A stretch of DNA of 64,000 bases. Origin: Wallemia ichthyophaga EXF-994 (taxonomy: Eukaryota > Basidiomycota > Wallemiomycetes > Wallemiales > Wallemiaceae). The notes beneath the pieces are model-generated. The model searched no databases. It was given only the letters and a program-made list of their open reading frames with translations, and had not been told where the DNA came from. The stretch spans positions 62,001-126,000 of the forward strand of contig NW_008806288.1 in NCBI RefSeq assembly GCF_000400465.1. Direction: 5' to 3'. Positions within the stretch are counted from its first letter, which is position 1, and each line of letters starts with the position of its first letter. Below, piece after piece: positions 40,738 through 53,000 of this stretch. The translations under genes were made by a program, and so were the position numbers.

Positions 40738-41663
40738 CGTTGTTGCAACTCGACTATCAACTCATGTAATATATCACCGGAGATTGGATAATATCGATTA
40801 TTGATTAGTACTGATGTTGTTTTGTTGTCTATGCCGCTAAACCATCTCAAACAAGCTCTATAAGTGCAAATTTGTCCAAGTAAATCTGGTGGCTGGGCGT
40901 GCCTTGTTGATAAGGCTATAATGGCGTCTATGTTCCTTCTTATCACAGCTTATGACACCTTTTTTTTTTTTTTTGGAAAAGACTAAAGACTCTTTATGCC
41001 AGTGTCTCGCTGGATAGATATACACATGAATATGATTGAAGTTGCAGCTAATGTACATTATGAGGGTAGTTTGAGGTATTCAAGTTGTTCTAACGTATCA
41101 TGAGATCGCTGTTGATTTATCAAAGTGAATCATTCTCATTGGCAGATGCAAGAAGAACATAAATACGCCGATAGTTTCTCTTCAGAAGTGCTCCGCCTAC
41201 TTGGACGTGAACAGTGATAAGCGCAGCGTACTTAACGCCTCTTTGATCGCTGATTGGATAGTCAATCAAGGCGAACAAAGGTCAAACAAAGCCAATTGAT
41301 GTGATGTAGAGGGGATGTAAATGGTTTCAACTAATCTCAGATTTTTAAACACGCTCTCACGCAGCAGCAACCATCATCAATACCCACACAGCCGTGTTGA
41401 AAGCCACACCATTCTTGGACTGTCTTTCTTGGAACAAATAGTGGCTGCGAAATGATGCCATCATCTAGGCGAAATCCCCGCGACGCTCAATCTCAGCCGC
41501 CTCACCTACGTCCAATCAGTGTGTGTGACGGACCACTGTGCCGATTTGGTGTATCGCTCATCCACACTTAGCGCAACAAGAGCAACCAAGGAGCACCCAA
41601 GTATTTTATGGCCGTTTTAGTCGAGTGCGTGCGCTTGGTGCCCAGTGCCTTGTCTTTAGGCGT
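40738..41663 (+). other. Long intergenic region
   Basis: About 925 bp without a firm gene. On the minus strand, frames between 40713 and 41058 are open for about 70 codons each (for example around RWFSGIDNKTTSVLINNRYY) but lack a clear ATG and known motif; they may be the BMT5 leader. A run of about 16 T lies near 40962. The plus-strand frame upstream of 41664 is open back to 41538. No RNA gene was recognised. Confidence 0.45.
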
Positions 41664-43052
41664 ATGCTCAGCGCTAAGACTGACGATTTGGCAGAATCAT
41701 CGAAAGTGCTACTTGCGGTGTCGAATTCTGTTGTGCAAAGCGACATGGGATAATGTTTGACAGAGTGGGTTTAAATTTTGGTTGATAGGCTGGGCATAAT
41801 CCTCCATACTCACAAGCAATCAAGTCAAACGAGGTATGTGTGTCATAGCTAGCTTACACACTCACCCACTCGCCCGACAGGCACTCATGATCACTCTCCT
41901 CAGCAACTTCGACGCTAAGAAGGATCCAATGGCTAGCTTCCTCCGCCAATGCCAAAACCACCTCGTCGTGAGCACCTTCCAATCGCCATTCTGCATCCGC
42001 TAAACATCTCAAAGTCAGCTTCGTTTTGCGATTCTGGTCAATGCGTTAGAAAACGCAACATCAAACAGAAACCGAGCTATAGGAGCATCGATATCATGTT
42101 CAAGTTTCCCCGTTCCCTCAATTTGATGAGTTTAGAAGGGGTGCGTGACTGTATGATAGCTTTGAGTCGATCGCAGCTGACAGATGCACCATGCATCATT
42201 CAGAGGAATAAAGTACTCTGCTTAAAGTCTGGCACCACTAGAGCTCCAGAAGACCAAGGTCGCTCGCTCCTCACCAAGCAAGCACGCCAGAGTCGGATGG
42301 AGAAAGAGAAAGTCAAGGAGAAGGAAAAGAAGAATGACGGTATTTGTATTAGCCCAAGTGCTTCAGATATGGGTAAAGGCAAATTTAAGGTTTGGGAGGA
42401 TGTTCCGGAGGTGGACGCACCTGGTTTACCCACTCTGCCACATGATAGCTCAGATCTTTCTGAACCTCCCTTGCCTTCCATCCCCAGTTATTCCAAAGGT
42501 AAGAAGAAGCAGGATCAGAAGCAGAAACAACCAAACAACTTCCGTAGGAGGGTAGAAGCAGAATTTGAGCGTAGAAGAGCAGCTGCAGAACCAGACGATC
42601 ATGAAGCCATGTTCAATCACGCACTCGCTCCTGACATTGAAAGTCTCGGTGTGACGATAAGTGAGGAAGATTCCGCACGACAACTTGCTCGGTTGCTGCG
42701 TGTTTTAAACTCAAACACACTCTACGACGACGGCAGCTGTGTATTTGGGAGTAGGGTAGTGGATAACCTAGAGAATGTAGCTGAGAGCGTTGATATGATG
42801 ACGCGGGTGCCGTCATCGTATTTGCCTCATATGTCAGCACCTATTTGGGACAGCTCACTCGGTTTATTTCCAGATACAGGTACGTATGATGAATATGATA
42901 ACTACCATAACACGGGCTTGGATGATATTTGGGAGGATATTATGCTCACCAGATACGGTGGCGATGGCTTTCAGACGCAGATAATAACGAGACAGCAACG
43001 CAGAGAGACGGCGAGGACGGGTACACCAACCACGCCGTTTTACTTTTTTTGA
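41664..43052 (+). CDS. Orphan protein with charged low-complexity middle
   Basis: Four exons (41664-41732, 41789-41833, 41881-41967, 42015-43052), all joined in phase 0, give 412 residues. I do not recognise it. The N-terminal 70 residues are moderately conserved-looking (DDLAESSKVLLAVSNSV, MASFLRQCQNHLV). The middle is Lys/Glu-rich (EKEKVKEKEKKND). The C-terminal third is acidic and Tyr-rich with a long helix around EEDSARQLARLLRVLN. The last exon alone has an ATG frame from 41949, but the four-exon model removes an otherwise odd overlapping frame and uses a canonical gtgagc donor. The start is less certain than the end. Confidence 0.55.
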
Positions 43053-43179
43053 ATTAGCATACCAAATGGCAAAATAGCATATCAAATAGACATTTTAGCA
43101 CAGTTTAGCAATGTAATAACACAGTAATTGATTTCATTATTTTCTACAACCTACGTCATTCTCTTCAACTAAATCAGTC

Positions 43180-44024
43180 ATGAGTGTCGAAACCAGCTCA
43201 AGCGATAGACCGCCAATCAGCAATCCACGTCTGACGAGACCATCGCCATACAAGCCGCAGCGCGTCTGCGTGTTCAATGTACCTGACCTTAGCGAGTTTC
43301 CAAAGTTACGAGAATGGGGAATATACTTGGCGGGGATGTTATTTGCATCTGGCTGGTGGTTTTTCTTTGACGCTGCCATCATCTCCAAGCACACGAAGCC
43401 AGGTAGGGTGGGGTGACACAGCACACAGCACACACTCACACGGTGCAGACAACCCATTGGAGGATGTACCCGTAAGGATCGGATTTGTGGACTACGTACC
43501 AGCCATTCTGTCTACTCTGGGGATGATTATTGTCAGCTTGATCAACAAGGCGCAGGTGAGTTTGTTATCGACCGACGCACTGCCATCTCACGCAAGCTTA
43601 GATCTCTCGAGAGAACGACGAGCCAGACGCATGGAGAGCACGCTGCTGGCTCTTTGTGGGATTCGCATTGCTAGCGGGTGGATTAGCGGGTAGTGTAGTG
43701 AGTATATGGATGGTGTGCGGTGTATAGTATGCATGCTCAACCACACACAGAGTCTCCTGATCCTCAAATACGTAGTGCCGGAATACCCGAGCCATTTCGT
43801 TGCGTATGGGTGCGTTCACTCGCGATATTCACCCACAAACCACTAATCATGTAACCGCGTACCAATAGCATCGCTGCAGTTGTACAAAACGTCGCTATCA
43901 TGCTCTCGACGATACTCACCTGGGTAATTGTCCCGGGAACTTACGAATGTGAGTGGGGTTTTCCGCCGTACTTGACGCTAAGGCTAAGGCTAACAAAACA
44001 CCTTCAGACAACCTGACCGTTTGA
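43180..44024 (+). CDS. VPS68: Vps68/TMEM50 family endosomal membrane protein
   Basis: At least six exons give a four-helix protein. Conserved blocks: LREWGIYLAGMLFASGWWFF, then DAAIISKH, VGFVDYVPAILSTLGMII-type sequence, and, after the intron ending at the TAG before ATCTCTC, WRARCWLFVGFALLAGGLAG. The last exons encode LKYVVPEYPSHFVAYGI and a final helix, ending at 44024. Vps68 works with Vps55 in endosome-to-vacuole transport. The third acceptor was chosen to keep the A-R-x-W-L-F-V-G-F motif in frame. All introns are about 45-60 nt. Confidence 0.85.
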
Positions 44025-44131
44025 GAGCGCCATTCAACAATTTGTATGCTTCACAATTGATATAATTAAACAGAATTTACTCTGCAAACGACATGTCGTA
44101 ATGATGTCACTCCTCCTGCTTTCTCACTCCG

Positions 44132-44695
44132 ATGTTTGGTTGTATAGCCGCTGGTAGACTCGTGCAGACGGATCTGCAGCAGATAGATGAGACGCATTTT
44201 ACATTCAGCCTGAGCAAGCCAGAGGAGCTTAACCATGTCGTTATCTTCCTCACTGGCCAGGTCGCTTTCCCAGATGGAATTGGCGCTACGGTGCACTTCC
44301 TCTTCCCTGGCTACGAAAAAGGCTGGCAACTGCTAGGAAAAGTGAGCAACGAGAAGCCATCAGCTATTTTCAGACTGAGGGGGAGTGCGATCCCGTCAAA
44401 ACTTAGCTCGAATACACTCAACACTGTAAACAACAACAATACTCAAGCTATTATTGGTATTTCTGTTGAACCTATAAATCAAGTCGATAGCCAGACTATG
44501 GCTCTCACTCCTGCCAACACCGTCGCTAGCAAATCGAACGAATCGCAGGAAGTCGCAAAGAGAATGTTAGAGAATCTCTTCGACTTCTTGTCCGGTTTTG
44601 CACACGTCGGTCCAGAAACACTCATCCCATTGTCTACGCTTCAGCAGTGGTACAACAAGGTGCTCACAAAGTTACAGAATGGCGGAAGTATATAG
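44132..44695 (+). CDS. OPI10: Hikeshi/OPI10 family protein
   Basis: An intronless gene of 187 residues, the standard length for this family. MFGCIAAGRLVQTDLQQID at the N-terminus, VVIFLTGQVAFPDGIGATVH and LFPGYEKGWQLLGKVSNEKPS are family signatures. The C-terminal helix contains LFDFLSGFAHVG. Human Hikeshi imports Hsp70 into the nucleus on heat shock; yeast Opi10 was linked to inositol regulation. A linker of Asn/Thr/Ser between the two domains is slightly extended here. Confidence 0.9.
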   Translation: MFGCIAAGRLVQTDLQQIDETHFTFSLSKPEELNHVVIFLTGQVAFPDGIGATVHFLFPGYEKGWQLLGKVSNEKPSAIFRLRGSAIPSKLSSNTLNTVNNNNTQAIIGISVEPINQVDSQTMALTPANTVASKSNESQEVAKRMLENLFDFLSGFAHVGPETLIPLSTLQQWYNKVLTKLQNGGSI

Positions 44696-44889
44696 AGTTT
44701 TACAAGAAATAACCAATGAAAGTATATAGAATATTACTATAAACATAGCTATTTGCAACACACTACTTGCACAGTAAATTGATTACAAATCATAAATCCC
44801 AGTTGAATGATACAGAAAAAGATACATTTTAAACAATTTTAAACGTTTTGAGGTATGCGACTATGTTGAAAGCTGCGTGTGTACTAAAT

Positions 44890-47279
44890 TTAGTAGTTCT
44901 CTCTTGCCCACTTGGCGGCAGCAACCAAGTTGAGCAATGAAGCCTTAGTCTCAGCCCAGTGACGAGTCTGTAAGACATTAGTAAACACCTTAAAAATAAT
45001 ACTCAACTCACCTTCAAACCACAGTCTGGGTTAATAATAAGCTTGTCTGCTGGAATAAGCTTGAGCATATCAGTGATACGTTGCTTCATCTCCTCAAGAG
45101 GTGGAACACGTGGAGAGTGGATATCCCAAACACCTGGACCGATCTCATTCGAGTAGTCATTGTCTTGGAATGCCTTCAACAACTTCATGTCACTCTTTGA
45201 AGCTTCAATCGAGATGACATCAGCGTCGAGTGCCTTGATAGATGAGAAGATATCATTAAAGTCTGAGTAACAGAAGTGAGAGTGGGTTTGAGTACCATCT
45301 TCAACACCTGAAGTTGACAATCTGAAAGAGTCAACGGCCCATTGGAGGTATGGAGCCCAATCGCCTTGTCTTAATGGCATACCTTCTCTGATAGCTGGCT
45401 CATCAACTTGGATAGCCTTGATACCTGCCTTTTCAAGGTCAACAACCTCATCACGTAATGCCAATGCAATTTGCTTGGATTGGATCTCCTTGCTGACATC
45501 AGCACGTGGGAATGACCAAGCGAGGATGGTGACTGGACCAGTAAGCATACCCTTCATTGGCTTAGAAGAAACTTCTTGCGAATACTTGGACCATCTAACA
45601 GTCATTGGTGATGGTCTAGAGACATCAGACACAATGATTGGTGGACGAACGTAACGGGAACCGTATGATTGAACCCATCCCATGGTGGTGAAGGCAACAC
45701 CCTCTAATTGCTCACCAAAGTATTGAACCATATCGTTACGCTCTGGCTCACCGTGAACAAGCAAGTCCAAGTCCATCTCCTCTTGGACCTTAACAACTTG
45801 TTGAATTTCCTTGGCAATAAAGTCGTCGTACTCTTGCTCAGTGATCTCACCCTTAGTGAAACGTTGACGAGCGATACGAATTTCCTGAGTTTGTGGGAAT
45901 GATCCAATGGTGGTGGTTGGGAATTTTGGCAAGTTAATCTTGACACGTTGAGCTTCACGACGGACTGGGAATGGGTTCTTTCTCTTCAACATTTCTGGAG
46001 TGATGTTTGCGACACGGTTGCGAACGGTGTCATTTGATTGAGTCTCAAAGTCACGACGACGCTTGATAGAAGCCTTGTTTTCTTCCAAGGCTTGCTTGTC
46101 TTCAGATGAGACTTGAGCGTTTGAGGCGCGACCGAGCAAAGCAATCTCGTTAACCTTTTGCCTGGCGAAGGAGAACCAGTCCTTAATTTCAGGCTTAAGC
46201 TTCTTCTCGTTGTTCAAGTCAACTGGAGTGTGAAGCAAGGTAGATGATGAGGCGACCATGACTCTGTCAGCACCGAGAGCATCAGTAGCCTTCTTGACGA
46301 AACGTTGAGCATCTTCGAGATCAGTTTTCCAGATGTTACGACCAGAAACGACACCGAGAGAGACGGCGGTCTTCTTGTCCTTGATAGCGTTGAGGATAGC
46401 ATCGAGTTGAGCAGGCTCACGGTCGAGATCAGCGTGAATAGCGGCAACAGGAAGATCCTTGACGTATTCGAGGTTGGAGTCTAAGCGACCGTAGTAAGAA
46501 GCGAGGGTGACAGCAGGGCCAGCAGGACCGAGCTTAGCGTAAGCAGACTTGAATTGAGCAGCGAGCGGAGCAGCCTTGTCAAGAACGAGAATAGGTTCAT
46601 CGATTTGAACAGATTGAGCGCCAGCAGCCTTGAGGTCTTTGAGGATTTCCTCGTAAACAGGCACAAGTTTGTCGAGGAGGCTGATTGGTTCAAAGCCAGG
46701 AGAGGCATCACGTGCAGCCTTACCGAGAAGGAGGAAGGAAATAGGACCGAGAAGAACAGGACGAGTTTCAACGCCAGCGTTCTTAGCCTCCTTGTACTCG
46801 TCAACAATCTTCTTGGTGCGGTATTGGAATTTGGTGTTCTCAGAGAGTTCAGGAACAATGTAGTGGTAGTTTGAGTCAAACCACTTTTTCATTTCCATTG
46901 CGGCTTCGTCGACAGCGCCAACTTGACGACCACGACCCATAGCGAAGAAAGTGTCGAGGTCAGTGAGGTTGTGGCGTGAGTAACGCTCAGGAGTAGCACC
47001 AAGGAATTGGATATGGTCAAGTACGTGGTCGTAGAAAGTGAAATCACCCGATGGAACGTGGGTGATACCAGCATTCTTCATGTATTGCCAGTTCTTGTTC
47101 CTAGTCTCTTTACCTGCTTGGATAACAGCTTCTGCGTCTGATTTTCCACCCCAATAAGCTTCGACAGCCTTCTTGATTTCTCTGTTGGCACCGATACGTG
47201 GGAATCTAAGGAGAGCGTTAGAATGGCTATGTACTACTCAACCCAATACGCACCCGAGTACTGATGATTCTACACTCAT
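44890..47279 (-). CDS. MET6: Cobalamin-independent methionine synthase
   Basis: Three exons: a short first exon from 47279 (MSVESSVLG), the main exon, and a last exon 44890 to about 44967. Motifs: GFPRIGANREIKKAVE at the N-terminus, IQVDEPAIREGMPLR, THSHFCYSDFNDI with the zinc ligands His and Cys, and the final NPDCGLKTRHWAE, where Cys is another zinc ligand. It transfers the methyl group of 5-methyltetrahydropteroyltriglutamate to homocysteine. Codon choice is more biased than in neighbours, consistent with high expression. Confidence 0.95.
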
Positions 47280-47639
47280 TTTTTTGTTTATATGGTTGAG
47301 CGTAAAGAAGTTTTCTTGCGCTGAGGAGATTTATAAAATTTGATAACAATCACATCAGCTAATTATTGCATTGCATATGAGGTGTTAGAAAGTATTTGTA
47401 TATATCCATCTCGCTGTATTTGTTATACTTGGCTGTCCCTCCGTCTCAATCAGATTCATCAACGTTTTCTAAGATATAGCAGCTGTAATCAGTAAAATTG
47501 AGTAATTGTTGAAATTTAAGGTTGGTTGGTTGATTGAGATAGAGCGTTGATCGTTATAGCCCCAAATAACGTCGCGTCTGACTGGTGTGGTATGTCTAAG
47601 TTTATAGTCTTTAAATACATTCACATCAAATGGTACCTT
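47280..47639 (+). other. Intergenic region upstream of MET6
   Basis: About 360 bp containing the MET6 promoter and leader and the SDHAF4 3' end. It has T-rich leader sequence next to the MET6 start. I see no gene, RNA or repeat. Confidence 0.55.
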
Positions 47640-47978
47640 CTAAAAATCAGTCGCTCTACCACCGTATGTCCATTCAGATTGCCAGCGTAGAGGTTCACGC
47701 TTTGGTCCACCGACTTCACCCGTTTGCGGGTTTACTTGTCCATCAAACTCAGTACGCTTAGCCTCTCTGACGGCATCTTTATGTAAATCATTATCATTTC
47801 CAGATAGACTTGAAGTCTCTGCATCCTTTCGTAGCCTTTCAAATTCACGTTGTTCTTCAGGTGGCAATAGTGGTGGACTGGCTTTGTTGAAGTTGCTCGA
47901 AAGCCTTATGTGCTTCGTGTGTGTCGTTTGCGTCATTTGCTTTAAAATGGCTTTCAATCCACTCGACCTTTTAAACAT
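47640..47978 (-). CDS. SDH8: Succinate dehydrogenase assembly factor 4 (Sdh8/SDHAF4)
   Basis: An intronless gene of 112 residues. The N-terminus is basic and free of acidic residues for about 30 positions, as in a mitochondrial presequence. The C-terminal DUF1674 motif reads EFDGQVNPQTGEVGGPK, then EWTYGGRATDF at the very end, matching SDHAF4. The protein binds FAD-loaded Sdh1 and protects it during complex II assembly in the matrix. Confidence 0.9.
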   Translation of the reverse strand: MFKRSSGLKAILKQMTQTTHTKHIRLSSNFNKASPPLLPPEEQREFERLRKDAETSSLSGNDNDLHKDAVREAKRTEFDGQVNPQTGEVGGPKREPLRWQSEWTYGGRATDF

Positions 47979-48087
47979 AGCTGTAGTTGGCTAGAGGCAA
48001 GCCCCCAACGTCATAGAATGATACAATAAATAAATCAAATGAGAATTTGTACATTTATCACTTTTACTTTGTGTTTCCTGTATTATC

Positions 48088-48784
48088 CTAGTATCCTCCG
48101 CGTCCTCTACCGCCTCTGAATCCTGTTATTCTATTAGCACCGTTAAATCAATCTTAAAGGATAACTCACCACCACCTCTTCCACCGCCTCTAAATCCACC
48201 ACCGCCTCTTGGTGCACCACGGCCTCTACCGCCGAATCCACCTCTTGCACCACCTCTAGCACCACCTCTACCACCACGTGCTGGTTTCGCAACCTTTGCA
48301 CCTTCAGTCTTTGGTTTTGGAAGGAATCTTTCAATAGGGAGAAGCTTATCGGAACCAATGAAAACTTTATCTCCCTTTTTAAATGAAGTTGCGACCATTC
48401 CTTCCTGCATTTTGATTGTAAAGTAAACTTCGTTGATTGGTCCAAGAATTTCATCTACTTTTCCAATTTGATTCTTGTTTTGAAGGTAGATTGGTGCATT
48501 AAAGTAAGGTACTTTAGCTGCGTTGGTTGAAGAGCATAACATATCAGCTTCAACTGCGTGTTGGAATTCACCCATTTCTTTAATAGAACTTGTAAGCTTG
48601 TAAAATACATGGACAAATTTCGTTCCCACCTAATACTTCGGCTGGTGGTCCTTGTTGGAATCCTCCACCTGGTCTTCCTCCTCTGAATCCTAATCCAATT
48701 TGAGCCAAAGACTCGACCACTTTAATCGCACTCACCACCTCTGCCACCGCCTCTGCCTTGGAAACCGCCGCCTCTGAATGACAT
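48088..48784 (-). CDS. GAR1: H/ACA snoRNP subunit Gar1
   Basis: Four exons. Both ends are Gly/Arg-rich (GAR) domains; the core has PPAEVL joined to [17 protein letters not shown] and [20 protein letters not shown], then [19 protein letters not shown] and [11 protein letters not shown]. This is the canonical Gar1 fold. Gar1 binds Cbf5 in box H/ACA particles that make pseudouridine in rRNA and snRNA. The first exon is short and the last, encoding [11 protein letters not shown], ends at 48088. Divergent from PRP38, with 81 bp between start codons. Confidence 0.93.
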
Positions 48785-48865
48785 TTTTACCTCTTGTTGA
48801 GTGTGATAACCAAACGTACGAAGAAGTTTCGCAAAAAATGTAATCAATCAACAACCACCTCAAAA

Positions 48866-49712
48866 ATGGCAAATAAAACATTCAAGCAGGCTTCTTCGAT
48901 TCACGGTAGGAATCCCCAGGTATTTCCTTTCATTCTTGTCTTTTCCCTGTACTCATATACCCTCTACAGCACCTAATAGAGAATGTTATCAGACAGAGAG
49001 TCTACGAGAGCGCTTTTTGGAAAGAGCAATGTTTTGCTTTAACTGGTTGGTCTTTTTTTACCCCAAAAACCATCCATTTTAACCCAATATCGAAGCTGAG
49101 ACTATTATTGACAAGGCCGTTGAAATGCAGTCCATTGGCGGTGTCTATGGTAATGCTAGACCACTGCCATTCATGTGTCTGCTACTCAAACTCCTCCAAC
49201 TTCAACCAGAGCGCGAAATCATCTTTGAGTATCTCCAAGCAGAGGAGTTCAAGTACTTGAGAGCTCTAGCTGCAATGTACACGCGGCTGTGCTTCAAGAG
49301 CTTTGAAGTGTTTGATATTCTCGAACCCTTGCTCCAGGATTACAGGAAGTTGCGCCTAAGGAATAACTCTGGATACCACATAACCCATATGGATCAATTC
49401 ATCGATGAGCTGCTTACTGAGGAGCGCGTATGCGATATTATCCTCCCTAGATTGACTAGAAGGGATGTCCTTGAAGAGGTTGAAGGGCTACCCAAGCGCA
49501 AATCACCACTCGATATTGGTGATGAGAATGAAGACCGTGAGAACGACGATGAGAGTGAAGACGAAGACGCAGACAGATTCGTTAGCAAATCTCCAAGCCC
49601 AGCTTCTGATAATGACGAACGCTTTGTGTCACGATCTCCCAGTGGTTCACCTCCACCAGACGACAAAGACCGATTTGTGTCACGCTCGCCATCTCCACCA
49701 TCCGACAGCTAA
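48866..49712 (+). CDS. PRP38: Pre-mRNA-splicing factor 38 (Prp38)
   Basis: Three exons. The N-terminus reads MANKTFKQASSIHGRNPQ, then, after the first intron, HLIENVIRQRVYESAFWKEQ and CFALTAETIIDKAVEMQSIG with GGVYGNARPLPFMCLLLKLL, all characteristic of Prp38. The C-terminal tail is acidic and carries three repeats of a D-R-F-V-S-(K/R)-S-P-S motif. Prp38 is a tri-snRNP component needed for spliceosome activation. The second intron contains a TTTTAACCC stretch like the CTR repeat, probably by chance. Confidence 0.92.
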
Positions 49713-50022
49713 CAGAGTGAAATCAATTCCGCCTGTATTATATCTTTTATATCTTATGTATCGACTGTACAAACGCGTAAAAACGCTTCCATTCAGAATC
49801 CTGTATTTATTGTTTATTCTGTTTATGGGCTAGTAGCTGTAACGTGTGACCCTTGACTTTTCCAGCCGATCTCCTCAGCCATCTCACACACCTTGAACCC
49901 GAACAAGCAAGACGCTTAAAATAAATATCGAAAATTACGCAATTGGATCGTATAGGAGATAACGTGTGTATCTAAGCGCTTCAATTCTATCTAATTTGCT
50001 CACAAAATCTCAGAATCTCAAC
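49713..50022 (+). other. Intergenic region before the DYRK kinase
   Basis: About 310 bp with the PRP38 3' end and the kinase promoter. It is moderately AT-rich. No gene or repeat was recognised. Confidence 0.5.
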
Positions 50023-53000
50023 ATGGATTCGACTGACCAAACTAGTCGCGTTAACAAGCACACAGAAGCGCGCGAACATAACCAAGTGCCTATAAATGCC
50101 AGCTTTAACGACCCGATGGATTTCGATCCTGAAATCCCCGTAAGTTACCACCATCCTTACGAGACCAAATATCTAAAGCGGACAACAGCCAGCCGATACA
50201 CAAAATACGCAATCCACAAGCCATCCTCGCAATTCGATACGCAGAAATAAAAGCAAATCGTTTGCTGACCTTCCACCATCCCCAGCCACACACACTATAT
50301 CTTCCACGCTCAGACTCAATCAGAACCGAGGAGTAGAAGCCGAAGCAGAAGAACCACAACGGTCACCAGGATTTATACGCGCGCTTAACAGCCGAAAGTC
50401 TGAACATCACCGTGATACTTCTTCACGATCCAAATCCTCACATTCCCGTCCAGGTACACCGCCATCGAGAGGGTTCATAAGTGATGAGCACAAGCGCAAA
50501 AACAGGGCTAGCGTTGGTAGCAGATTCGCAGCTGAAGCTAAGCATTTCTTTCACGGTTCCTCTGGTGGTCATAGTCTGAGCCGCAACAGCCGCAGGAAAT
50601 CAACACCTGCAATCAAAACGACATCTATTAGCTCCAACTCCAATGGAAGTCCTTCTACAAGTCGCGATTCTACCTCCTTTTCCTCTTTAAGATCTAGGCG
50701 TAATAGCGCTAGTTCGGAGATATCTTCCATCCAATCCCACAAGGATGAATTCGGGCTCAGCAAGGATATCGATGTCCCGCCAGTACCGCGGATACCAAAA
50801 GATTTCAGCAACTTTCGCGGTACTGGTGGTGCTAGTGGTGCTAATGGTACAAATCCCTCAAATCGAAACAATGCAATCGGCTTACATTCGCAAGCCTCTT
50901 CATCTTCTGAAACGACAGCTATACCTTCACAAGATGCTGATTTAACAGTGCGCAATAAAAACATGCATAGTACTAGTAGACACGGCAGCTACTCTCCAAC
51001 ACAAGTAAACTGTAAGAACTTTACCCACACTCAAACACCCGTCAAACGACCATCGACTGTGCGCAGAATCACACCGTCATCCATACCTTTCTTCAGACGA
51101 TCATCATCTGCGCAAAACATTAATGCTCACTCTCTTCCCCACAACACCCCTCCACCCGTCCCTCCAATCTCACAAACGCACCTGGCGCAAAACTCTGTGT
51201 CTTCAGAAGACACGAATGGGACGACGCATTCGACACATTCGGCTACTTCAGCTCCTTCATCAACTGCAAAACCCTCACACAGAAAGAGTATGCTGGGGAT
51301 AGGGCTACCTTCACTTCTCAAACCAAGTTCATCCAGAAAATCGTTATCGAGCAGCAAACCAATATCGTCGGATGATTTGTCAGACAAGCAATCGAAGCAC
51401 AGTAGCGAGCAGTCGACATTCAGACGACGTCGCAACAGTCTTAGTGCAGCCATAATGGGCAGAAGGAGAGGTAAATCTATAGGATCTGGATCGGGAATGG
51501 GATCTGGTGAGGTGCCATCGGAGCCTGTGCCCAAGATCAAACCTGAGTACTTGGACCAAGAGAAGGAGGATAAGGACGAAGCCACAACACCCCTATCTTC
51601 ACCTGCAGCCCGTGACAGAAGAAGTAAAGCCTCTACTAATCACAACGCTAATGACGACACCAATATGTTACAGCAAAATAATTCTAACTCCAATTCTACT
51701 TCTAATTCTAATTCTACCTCAAATCGCACACTCTCAACCTCGATTGATCCGCAACACATCGACTCACAGTCCAGTCAAACTAGCCACGAAACTATACACC
51801 CAGATAATAAACGCGATCAGAAACCGGCTACGACGACGCGTATACCGAGAATATCGTCGAGCGTGCGCACACCCGGTATGCAATCGCAATCGCAATCACG
51901 CTCACCATCATCTGCTCCTGCTCCTGCTGCTACTCCTCACAAGGCGACGCTGACGGAAACGGCGCGAAAAGCGAGTGAAGGGTCTGTCTATTCGATCAAC
52001 ACGAGTAATACGAGCAACGCGAGCAGGAGTAAAATCTCCAACGGAGGTGAACCGGCAAACACAAGCACCACATCGACCACATCGGACTCTAATCGCGAAA
52101 TGCGCCGGCGAGTGGTGGACAAGTCACTCGAAGGCCAATCGAGAAGATTATCCAAGATGGCTATTGACGGCAGTAAGCGAGGAGCGCAAGGTGCGCGAGG
52201 TAAGGAAGAGAACACGATATCGTTGGTGAAGACCCCGCGCCAGGGCGCAGCCTATACCAAACAACCAACGTCGATACCAACGAGTGTGAGCTCATCCAGT
52301 GTAGCGTCAGCATCTAAGAACACACCAAGCAGCACGAGCACTCCAAAAATACGCAGCGTCGTACCGGCAGTGTCGTCGCGCTCTTCATCCAACACGCCCA
52401 TCACAGCTAAAGTGAAGCCGCCACGTCAGAAGGAGGACGAGGATTCAGCCGCTGCCGACGAAGAGATGCTCGCATACATTCGCCGCTCACAGGCTAGACG
52501 CCTCGCTGCTGGTGCTAAGCTGTCCGAGTTGGAGGCTATGCTTGCCTTCCCCGAGGACGTCCACCCCACACCACGCATGTCGCCGCGCGAAGCTGTCGCG
52601 CTTTACGGTGACAGCCTCTCGCCATACGAGCGCAATGAGATATCCAGCTTCAGGGACGTCTTCTTCGTCGGACAGTCGTCCAAAAAGCGTTTGGCAACTA
52701 AGGAGCGCAGCAGCAGCAACCATGGCTATGATGACGATAGAGGGGATTATGTCGTTATCAAGCATGACCACCTTCATTATAGATATGAAATTATCGGTAC
52801 TCTTGGTAAAGGATCGTTCGGACAGGTGCTCGAATGCCTAGATCACAAGACGGGCAAATCGGTCGCCATTAAAATTATTAGGAATAAGAAACGCTTCCAT
52901 CATCAGGCTTTGGTGGAGGTGAAGATTCTCGACAAATTGGTCGATTGGGTGGGTTGGAATATACCTCATCTTACAAATTAACACGGCAAACAGGATCCAG

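Noticed and set aside
40713-41058. Possible small gene upstream of BMT5 on the minus strand
   Set aside because: Open frames exist but without a good ATG in the longest one, it runs into the BMT5 start, and no family is recognised. A small OB-fold protein was considered but not supported.
49050-49090. TTTTAACCC stretch in the PRP38 intron as part of a dispersed repeat family
   Set aside because: Only one unit is present, so it is more likely chance than a relative of the CTR leader array.
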